A DNA stretch of 10,532 bases, from the NCBI GenBank assembly GCA_003558175.1, contig PWMO01000190.1:1-10532 (forward strand). The letters are read 5' to 3'. This document shows, piece after piece, positions 5,537 to 10,532 of this stretch. Both the position numbers and the translations under genes were made by a program. The notes beneath the pieces were generated by a model that was given only the letters and a program-made list of their open reading frames with translations, did not search any database and was not told where the DNA came from. The stretch is from Spirochaetaceae bacterium. GTDB lineage: Bacteria; Spirochaetota; Spirochaetia; DSM-27196; PWMO01. How positions within the stretch are numbered: position 1 is the first letter of the stretch; each line of letters opens with the position of its first letter.

Positions 5537-6589
5537 TCAGTCAACGAGGTCCAGGCTCTGTTCCTCAAGCCGCTGCACCCGATAGGTAACCACCTCGGTG
5601 TTAAACCGAGACAGCACCAGTGTTGACCCCTCTTCCATCAGGTAGGGGACCGAGAGCGCACCGCCCGGATGCCGCATGCTGAACAGCACCTCGCGTTCAC
5701 CCTCGCTATCGACCGACTCCAGCGTCAACTCCACTGCCACCGGGTAGTTGGGCAACGCGCGCTGAAACAGCCCGAAGACATACCCATCGGGAACCTGTTG
5801 CACCGGGGCAACGGTAAGCGTAATTGGAGAGGACTGGGTGACCTCCGTGCCCGGCGCGGGATCCTGCCCCACCACGTGTCCGCCGGGGGCATTCCCCGAG
5901 GACTGCGAAACGGAGAACACGAAAGGCCGATTGGCACCGGAAAGCCGCTCAATTGCCTGCCGGTAATGAAGCCCGACGTAGGAGGCAACCGGCGAACGCT
6001 CAACGTCCGCGCCGCGGCTCACCACCAGGTCCAGCTCGGTGATTCCGGTTATCTCGGTATCCGGCTCAGGGCTCTGCTCAAGAATCGTGCCCGGCTCGCT
6101 GTCGTCAAATACGTAGCTCACCGCACCGATCTGAATAACCGCGTCAAACGTCGTGAACAGTGTCTGGAGCTCGGTACGAACATCGTCAATGTGGCGCCCG
6201 ATAAAGCTCTCCACCCGGTCTACCACCGGGCCCTGGCTGACAACCAGCGAAACGCGCTTACCGGCTCGAACCACCGTACCGGGTGAAGGCTCCTGCTCCA
6301 CTACCTTGCCACGCAGTGACGGGTCGGAGAATACGCGCATCTGAATGTGCGGATTGAGCTCACGGTCCTGCAGTTCGAGCAGCGCCTCAGCCAGGTCTTT
6401 GCGGCGAACCTCCGGCACGAGCGTCTGCTGTGGCCCACGCAGCGATAGCAGAAACGCCGTCAGTGCCGCGATCACCATCAGCAGGATGACGCCGACAAGC
6501 GAGAACATGACCATCTTGAAGTAACGCGACTCTTCCCCTTCCAATCGGCGAGGCTTAGCGCGGTGCATCCAGCGAAAAAATCGGTTCAT
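5537..6589 (-). CDS. Single-pass membrane protein with three PASTA domains, no kinase
   Basis: The 350-residue product has a short basic cytoplasmic tail (1-26), one transmembrane helix (about 27-50) and an extracytoplasmic part with three PASTA-type units at about 56-120, 122-194 and 198-262. Each carries the signature Q-x-P-x-P-x-T turn: QEPSPGTVV (99-107), EQSPEPDTEI (171-180) and GQDPAPGTEV (241-250). A further ~85-residue C-terminal part looks like a divergent beta-rich unit. PASTA domains bind peptidoglycan fragments or muropeptides in Ser/Thr kinases and penicillin-binding proteins. Here there is neither kinase nor transpeptidase domain, so the likely role is an envelope sensor or scaffold; this is inferred. 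Its ATG overlaps the fmt stop as ATGA, which fixes the start and implies coupled translation. Confidence 0.88.
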   Translation of the reverse strand: MNRFFRWMHRAKPRRLEGEESRYFKMVMFSLVGVILLMVIAALTAFLLSLRGPQQTLVPEVRRKDLAEALLELQDRELNPHIQMRVFSDPSLRGKVVEQEPSPGTVVRAGKRVSLVVSQGPVVDRVESFIGRHIDDVRTELQTLFTTFDAVIQIGAVSYVFDDSEPGTILEQSPEPDTEITGITELDLVVSRGADVERSPVASYVGLHYRQAIERLSGANRPFVFSVSQSSGNAPGGHVVGQDPAPGTEVTQSSPITLTVAPVQQVPDGYVFGLFQRALPNYPVAVELTLESVDSEGEREVLFSMRHPGGALSVPYLMEEGSTLVLSRFNTEVVTYRVQRLEEQSLDLVD

Positions 6590-7575
6590 GTGGGCGGGTT
6601 TCCTCCCAAGACGGTGCCGACGACGTCACGATAGCCGTTGGCAAAACTCTTCCAGTCCATGGCTGTTCTCGATTGCAGCTGGAGCCGGCGGATCGCCAGC
6701 AGTCCATCTCCCGTTTGTACCAGAATTCCGCGCCGCTTGTCTACCGCGGTTACCAGCCCGGGCCGCCCGCTTCCCTCACGCCCGGTACGGTGAACCGCAT
6801 CAGCGGCGGCGACGCCGCTCTCCGGAGTGAGGGAAACGTCTGCCTGGTGAATGGTGAGCCGCCGGCCGTCGAGAAACGTGTGCGCGCCGGGCCAGGGGTT
6901 GTAGGCTCGTACCGTGCGTTCTATCGTCTCCGCCGGAAAATGCCAGTCGATAGCGCCGTCCGCGGCCGTGATGAGCCGGCAGTAGGTTGCCTGCCGATGA
7001 TCCTGCGGCCGAGGCTCGACCGTGCCGCGTTCTATATCGCGAACGACTTCAGCCAGCAACCGGGCGCCCTCCAAGGCTACGCGGTCGGTCAGACTTCCGG
7101 TGGTCTCGGAGCCGTCAAGCGCAAAGCGCACCTGGCGCAGAATGTCGCCCGCGTCCATCTCCAGCGCCAGCGTCTGCACCGTGATGCCGGTTTCGCTGTC
7201 CCCGGCGAGAATAGCCGCCGCAATGGGGGCAGGCCCGCGGTGGCGCGGCAACAACGACGGGTGCAGATTGATTCCGCCCAGCGCAAACAGGTCCAGAAAC
7301 CGGGGCCCGAAGATCCTGCCGTACGCCACGCACACCACCAGTTGCGGGTTCAGCACGGCAACCGCCTCACGTGCAGCCGCGTTCAGTCGCTCAGGCTGCA
7401 GCACCGGAACGCCCAGCGCTTCGGCACTCCGCTTCACCGCAGACGGCTGCAGAGTGCGCCGGCGACCCGCCGGCGCGTCGGGTGCAGTCAGCACCCCCAC
7501 TATTTCTGCCTGCTCGCTCAGCTGTTCGAGCGACGGCACCGCGATCTCCGGCGTACCGGCAAAAAGCACTCTCAT
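6586..7575 (-). CDS. fmt: Methionyl-tRNA formyltransferase
   Basis: This cytoplasmic enzyme transfers a formyl group from 10-formyl-tetrahydrofolate to Met-tRNA(fMet), allowing translation initiation. The 329-residue length is normal for the family. The N-terminal half has the Rossmann-like start MRVLFAGTPEIAVPSL and the hallmark INLHPSLLPRHRGPAPI. The catalytic residues corresponding to E. coli N106, H108 and D144 are present as N103, H105 and D141 (in LEMDAGDI). The C-terminal tRNA-binding domain follows from about residue 205 (RTVRAYNPWPGA and onward). It lies 43 bases after def and overlaps the PASTA gene. No clear Shine-Dalgarno precedes the ATG; instead there are three overlapping minicistrons, so initiation may rely on ribosomes arriving from def. 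Confidence 0.97.
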   Translation of the reverse strand: MRVLFAGTPEIAVPSLEQLSEQAEIVGVLTAPDAPAGRRRTLQPSAVKRSAEALGVPVLQPERLNAAAREAVAVLNPQLVVCVAYGRIFGPRFLDLFALGGINLHPSLLPRHRGPAPIAAAILAGDSETGITVQTLALEMDAGDILRQVRFALDGSETTGSLTDRVALEGARLLAEVVRDIERGTVEPRPQDHRQATYCRLITAADGAIDWHFPAETIERTVRAYNPWPGAHTFLDGRRLTIHQADVSLTPESGVAAADAVHRTGREGSGRPGLVTAVDKRRGILVQTGDGLLAIRRLQLQSRTAMDWKSFANGYRDVVGTVLGGNPPT

Positions 7576-7613
7576 ACCCGACTCATGTTGGACTCATGCT
7601 GGACTCATGAGGC
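7572..7613 (-). repeat. Three 11-bp tandem repeats forming an ATGA minicistron ladder before fmt
   Basis: On the plus strand the units ACTCATGTTGG (7581-7591), ACTCATGCTGG (7592-7602) and ACTCATGAGGC (7603-7613) are tandem. On the minus strand they make the frames M-S-P-A-stop (7608-7594), M-S-P-T-stop (7597-7583) and M-S-R-V-stop (7586-7572). Each stop overlaps the next start as ATGA, and the last overlaps the fmt ATG (7575-7573). The first ATG lies ten bases after the def stop. The arithmetic is exact: five codons minus a four-base overlap equals the 11-bp period. Function is unproven. Confidence 0.8.
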
Positions 7614-7618
7614 GTACG

Positions 7619-8113
7619 TCACACTTCCGCGAACAGGGCGGGATCGTAGTTTTTCAGCAGCCGATCACGTTTGCGCTGCGAAAGATGATCGAGAAACAGC
7701 ACTCCGTTGAGATGGTCGAGTTCATGCTGAATGCCCCTGGCCAGCAGCCCCTCGGCCGTCAACGTGAACGGCCTGCCGCGGCGGTTGTACGCCTGCACCT
7801 CCACCGCTCGCGGTCTCACCACGTCGGCATACAGCCCGGGAATGCTGAGGCATCCTTCTTCCATTTTGGCGGTTTCTATGGAAGTACCGATGATCTCCGG
7901 GTTGATGAAGAGTCGCGGCTCATCATCGGTCAGATGCACCACAAAGAGGCGCAGCGATCTGCCGACCTGCGGCCCCGCCAGGCCGATACCTTTGGCCGCG
8001 TGCATGGCATCAACCATCTGATCGGCGAGCTCCACCACGGCGTCGTCTATCTCCGGCACCGGCTCAGCCTTTTTGTAGAGGACGTCGGCCGGGATTGTAA
8101 CTACTTCCAGCAT
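7619..8113 (-). CDS. def: Peptide deformylase
   Basis: This metalloenzyme removes the N-formyl group from the first methionine of nascent proteins. With the ATG at 8113-8111 the product is 165 residues, usual for the family, and begins MLEVVTIPADVLYKKAEPV like other deformylases; the frame is open 16 codons further upstream but that part has no family character. All three active-site motifs are present: GIGLAGPQVG (motif 1), EGCLSIPG (motif 2, Cys ligand) and HELDHLNG (motif 3, two His ligands and catalytic Glu). The G-P-Q in motif 1 replaces the commoner A-x-Q. An AGGAG at 8120-8116 lies only two bases before the ATG, closer than normal. It heads the def-fmt-PASTA run, divergent from the coiled-coil gene. 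Confidence 0.97.
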   Translation of the reverse strand: MLEVVTIPADVLYKKAEPVPEIDDAVVELADQMVDAMHAAKGIGLAGPQVGRSLRLFVVHLTDDEPRLFINPEIIGTSIETAKMEEGCLSIPGLYADVVRPRAVEVQAYNRRGRPFTLTAEGLLARGIQHELDHLNGVLFLDHLSQRKRDRLLKNYDPALFAEV

Positions 8114-8122
8114 AGCTCCTGT

Positions 8123-8152
8123 ATGGTACTGCCGGCGGGCATCCACGGTCAA
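8123..8152 (-). promoter_or_regulatory. Candidate promoter of the def operon
   Basis: On the minus strand TTGACC (8152-8147), an 18-base spacer and TACCAT (8128-8123) resemble a sigma-70 pair. The predicted start, near 8116, would leave a leader of only about three bases and cut into the AGGAG, so either the promoter lies further upstream or the def mRNA is nearly leaderless. Confidence 0.35.
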
Positions 8153-8154
8153 GA

Positions 8155-8184
8155 TTGGCAAATCTCAAGGCAAAGAGCTATAAT
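8155..8184 (+). promoter_or_regulatory. Promoter of the coiled-coil gene, very close to its ATG
   Basis: TTGGCA (8155-8160), an 18-base spacer and a perfect TATAAT (8179-8184) form a strong sigma-70 match. Transcription starting about seven bases after the -10 would begin near 8191, two to four bases before the ATG at 8194. No Shine-Dalgarno is visible between the -10 and the ATG, only an AAAGTGAA stretch. Confidence 0.65.
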
Positions 8185-8193
8185 TAAAGTGAA

Positions 8194-10347
8194 ATGTCAG
8201 GATTTCTCCATCGTGCCCGCCGCGCGCGAGGTCAGGACCCGGAAACTCAGTCACCCTTTGAAAGTGAAGAAACGCGTTCGCTGCCGGAGAATGAACGGCG
8301 CGAGATACTCAGCGAGATCGACCGCATCGCCGCCGACAACAAAATCCTCGTCACACCACAGACGTTTACGGTTGCGGCGAAACGTGGCGGGGCCCGGTTC
8401 CCGATCCTGGTAAACATCATCGCGCTTCTGATCCTGGCCGGTGGTGTCTGGGGCATGTTCCAGCTCTACCAGCAGGAGGACCAGGCGATACGCTCCGGTG
8501 CCGGCATCACCGTTACCGCGGAGAGCCGCCTGATAGCCGAGCTGCGTCGGCAGACAGAAGAGGAGCTTGGCGCCAAAGAAGAAGAGATAGTCGCCATCCG
8601 CGCCCAACTGGCGGAGGTGCAGTCCGAGCGGGTTGCGCTGCAGAATGAGATAGATCGTCGCGTTCATGAGCTTGAGCGCGAATTGCGCCGGCAGCTGGAT
8701 GCCGAGATCGAGGCCGAGCGTGAACGTCTGGTCCGCGAAGGATTGTCGGAGGAAGAGATCGAGCGCCTGCTGCGCGATTTCGAGCGCCGCCGCATTGCGG
8801 AACTGCGCGCCGAGGTTGAAGCGTATCGCGCTCAGCTCGAGCACGAACAGCAGGAGCGCGAACAGCAGCTGGCATTGATGGAAGTCGAGCTGTCGGCCGG
8901 TCTTGACCAGGCACGTCGGGAACGGACCGCACTCATGGAAGAGTCCCGCCGGCGCGAGGCCGACCTGCGCGCCCGCTATGAAGAACGGATCGCACGCCAG
9001 AGCGAGCAGGTGGCGTTGGCCCAGCAGCAGTTATCCGCGCTTGAAGAGCAGCGCCGGAACGAGCTCATGGTCCAGGACCAGATCGACGGCTTCTACGATC
9101 GCATCCGTGCCGCGATCTCGCGCACCGACTATGAAGCAGCCCTCGATAGCATCAATCGCTTCCGCAGCTTTCTGGACCAGGACGCGGTGCGTCGTCTGCC
9201 GATGATCCAGCAGCGCCGAGCCAGCGAGCTGCACATCCTCGAGACGCTCACGCGCCTCGTACAGCCGCGGGTGGAGATGCAGACGAGCGACACACCTGAA
9301 CTGCTGCAACAGGCGCAGCGACTCGCTGAAGTGATAGCCCTGCTGGAACGCGCCGACACCGCCCGAGCCGACGGCGATGCCGAGCTTGCGGTTACCCTCG
9401 CTGAAGAAGCGTTCACGCTGCTGCCGCGCGCCGAAAGCGGCGTACAGTTGCTGGCCGAACGGCGGCGACAGCAGTCTGAAGAGCTCCGCCGCGCGTTGCT
9501 GCTGGCCCGCCTTGAGGAGGCAGACCGAGCGCTCGCGGAGAACCAGCCGGAACGCGCCATAGCACTGTTTGAACAGGCTCTGATTGAAGCAACCGCGCTC
9601 GGAGAGGAGCACGCCACCCTTATGTCGCAGATCAGCGACGGTATCCGCGCAGTCGCTGAGCAGGAATTGGGTGCTCAGTTTGCCGCAGAACTCGCCGCGC
9701 TGGAGGCTGAAACGCGGCGCGAAGTTGAGGCCGTGATGGAGACGCGGCTCGCACAGCTGGAACGCGAGCACGCCGGTCGGTCGGCCGAGTACCAGCAGCA
9801 GATCACGCGGCTGGAAGAAGAGCTTCGCACCGCGCGTGACGCGGCGCGGGCGCCGGACGTTGCGACCGCCGAGGAGACACCGGCCGAAGAGACGCCGGCT
9901 GCGGAAGGCGTCACCGATACCAGTGTCGCGGTAGATCCTGCGCTGCTTGAAGAGCTCGAGCGGCTCCGTCGGCTGGAAGAGGAACTCGACCGGCTGAGAA
10001 CGGCGTACAACCGCTACCGTGAGCATGAAGACCAGGTCCTCGGTAATGGCGACGATCCGTTCGCGATAGTCGAGGGCAAGCTGCTGCTCGACTCGTTTCT
10101 GCGCTCTTCGGAAGTACAGGCGTTCTTCCCCGAGCTTGCCGGCCGCATTCGCCGCTATGACGAGGCGTTCCGCGAGACCGGCCGCCGTGCGGCGCTGCTC
10201 GACACAATGGATATCGTCTACACGCTCTCCGGTTACCGTGATCCAGCCGCGCGCCAGGACTACCTGCTGCAGGAGCGCAGCCGTACCACCGATCCTGAAC
10301 TGACGGAGTTTCTCGACGAGCTGTACACGCTGGTCACAGGCATCTGA
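8194..10347 (+). CDS. Membrane-anchored coiled-coil protein with TPR-like middle
   Basis: The 717-residue product has a charged N-terminal cytoplasmic part (1-68) and one hydrophobic helix (about 69-91). A long Glu/Arg/Gln-rich coiled coil (about 105-300) follows. A helical middle (about 300-490) has blocks such as LLERADTARADGDAELAVTL and ADRALAENQPERAIALFEQA that look like degenerate TPR repeats. A second coiled coil (about 500-565) comes next, then a low-complexity E-E-T-P-A linker (about 567-580), a third short coil and a conserved-looking globular C-terminus (about 625-717). No enzymatic motif is visible. The layout suggests a periplasmic scaffold spanning or organising the envelope, fitting a spirochaete's wide periplasm; that is inference. 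I do not recognise a named family. It is transcribed divergently from def, 80 bp away. An alternative downstream start would remove the N-terminal tail but has no better ribosome binding site. Confidence 0.85.
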   Translation: MSGFLHRARRARGQDPETQSPFESEETRSLPENERREILSEIDRIAADNKILVTPQTFTVAAKRGGARFPILVNIIALLILAGGVWGMFQLYQQEDQAIRSGAGITVTAESRLIAELRRQTEEELGAKEEEIVAIRAQLAEVQSERVALQNEIDRRVHELERELRRQLDAEIEAERERLVREGLSEEEIERLLRDFERRRIAELRAEVEAYRAQLEHEQQEREQQLALMEVELSAGLDQARRERTALMEESRRREADLRARYEERIARQSEQVALAQQQLSALEEQRRNELMVQDQIDGFYDRIRAAISRTDYEAALDSINRFRSFLDQDAVRRLPMIQQRRASELHILETLTRLVQPRVEMQTSDTPELLQQAQRLAEVIALLERADTARADGDAELAVTLAEEAFTLLPRAESGVQLLAERRRQQSEELRRALLLARLEEADRALAENQPERAIALFEQALIEATALGEEHATLMSQISDGIRAVAEQELGAQFAAELAALEAETRREVEAVMETRLAQLEREHAGRSAEYQQQITRLEEELRTARDAARAPDVATAEETPAEETPAAEGVTDTSVAVDPALLEELERLRRLEEELDRLRTAYNRYREHEDQVLGNGDDPFAIVEGKLLLDSFLRSSEVQAFFPELAGRIRRYDEAFRETGRRAALLDTMDIVYTLSGYRDPAARQDYLLQERSRTTDPELTEFLDELYTLVTGI

Positions 10348-10380
10348 CGGCGAGGACGGGCGGACCCCGGTCTGGCGCGG

Positions 10381-10399
10381 CCGGCCGGTGCACGGCCGG
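10381..10399. terminator. GC-rich hairpin between convergent genes
   Basis: CCGGCCG (10381-10387) and CGGCCGG (10393-10399) pair around a five-base loop, 34 bases after the coiled-coil gene stop and before the stop of the facing minus-strand gene. GTTCTGTG follows. It may serve both strands. The lack of a T-run leaves intrinsic termination unproven. Confidence 0.4.
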
Positions 10400-10461
10400 G
10401 TTCTGTGCCGCGGCGGCGGCTGGAGGCACGACCCTCGTGTGACGGCGACGCGCCGGAGCGC

Positions 10462-10532
10462 TCAGTCGAGCCGGTGCAGCCGGTCGGTAGGATACCGATA
10501 GACCCTGACAAAGAGCCGCTCGTCTCCGCCCG
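10462..10532 (-). CDS. C-terminal end of a minus-strand gene, cut by the window edge
   Basis: The last 22 codons read G-G-D-E-R-L-F-V-R-V-Y-R-Y-P-T-D-R-L-H-R-L-D and end at TGA (10464-10462). The alternation of charged and hydrophobic residues looks like real protein, and the other two minus frames do not. Too little is visible to name a family. It would converge on the coiled-coil gene with the hairpin in between. Confidence 0.4.
   Translation of the reverse strand, partial: GGDERLFVRVYRYPTDRLHRLD

Noticed and set aside
8114..8161. Upstream start of def adding 16 residues
   Set aside because: The family begins at MLEVVTIP; the extra residues have no family character and overlap the divergent promoter region.
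7022..8413. Long plus-strand open frame of 463 codons across fmt and def
   Set aside because: It lies antisense to two genes with complete catalytic motifs, has Arg/Ser/Ala-rich composition typical of high-GC shadow frames, and shows no domain.
9031..10026. Minus-strand open frame of 331 codons inside the coiled-coil gene
   Set aside because: It is the antisense of Glu/Arg/Leu codons and shows no protein-like motif; the plus-strand frame has a promoter and clear domain order.

Overview
The window reads like a high-GC bacterial chromosome, most likely a spirochaete of the Spirochaeta/Treponema kind. This is an inference from gene content: def, fmt and a kinase-less PASTA protein form one run opposite a long membrane-anchored coiled-coil protein, and the secreted proteins have no close match I can name. 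Nothing in the window fixes the genus.

Layout. Positions 2-1489 (+) hold the 3' part of a large acidic, beta-rich, probably exported protein that enters from the left edge. It faces a two-gene minus-strand operon: a membrane-anchored protein of unknown family (4010-2709), joined by an ATGA overlap to a serine hydrolase of the beta-lactamase/class C family (2712-1672). Positions 4011-5330 are an accessory patch poor in intact genes. It holds a short repeat shared with the hydrolase 3' end, a well-formed promoter and ribosome binding site driving a Phd/YefM-type antitoxin (4527-4790), a toxin start that decays after a few codons, and a degraded second copy of the C-terminus and 3' hairpin of the first gene. 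A tRNA-Gly(CCC) gene (5400-5330, minus) borders this patch.

Positions 8113-5537 (minus) are a housekeeping operon. def and fmt act at the two ends of N-formyl-methionine metabolism: Fmt formylates the initiator Met-tRNA and Def removes the formyl group from new proteins. The third gene is a single-pass PASTA protein whose start overlaps the fmt stop by four bases. Between def and fmt lie three tandem 11-bp repeats, which create three four-codon reading frames, each overlapping the next by ATGA and the last overlapping the fmt start. Divergently, 8194-10347 (+) encodes a 717-residue membrane-anchored coiled-coil/TPR-like protein. Its consensus-like promoter lies so close to the ATG that the mRNA may be nearly leaderless. 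The window closes with a GC-rich hairpin and the last 22 codons of a minus-strand gene.

The best candidates for something unusual are the minicistron ladder ahead of fmt, the eroded toxin-antitoxin locus fused to a duplicated gene tail, and the possible leaderless coiled-coil gene. I see no complete new defence or mobile system here.
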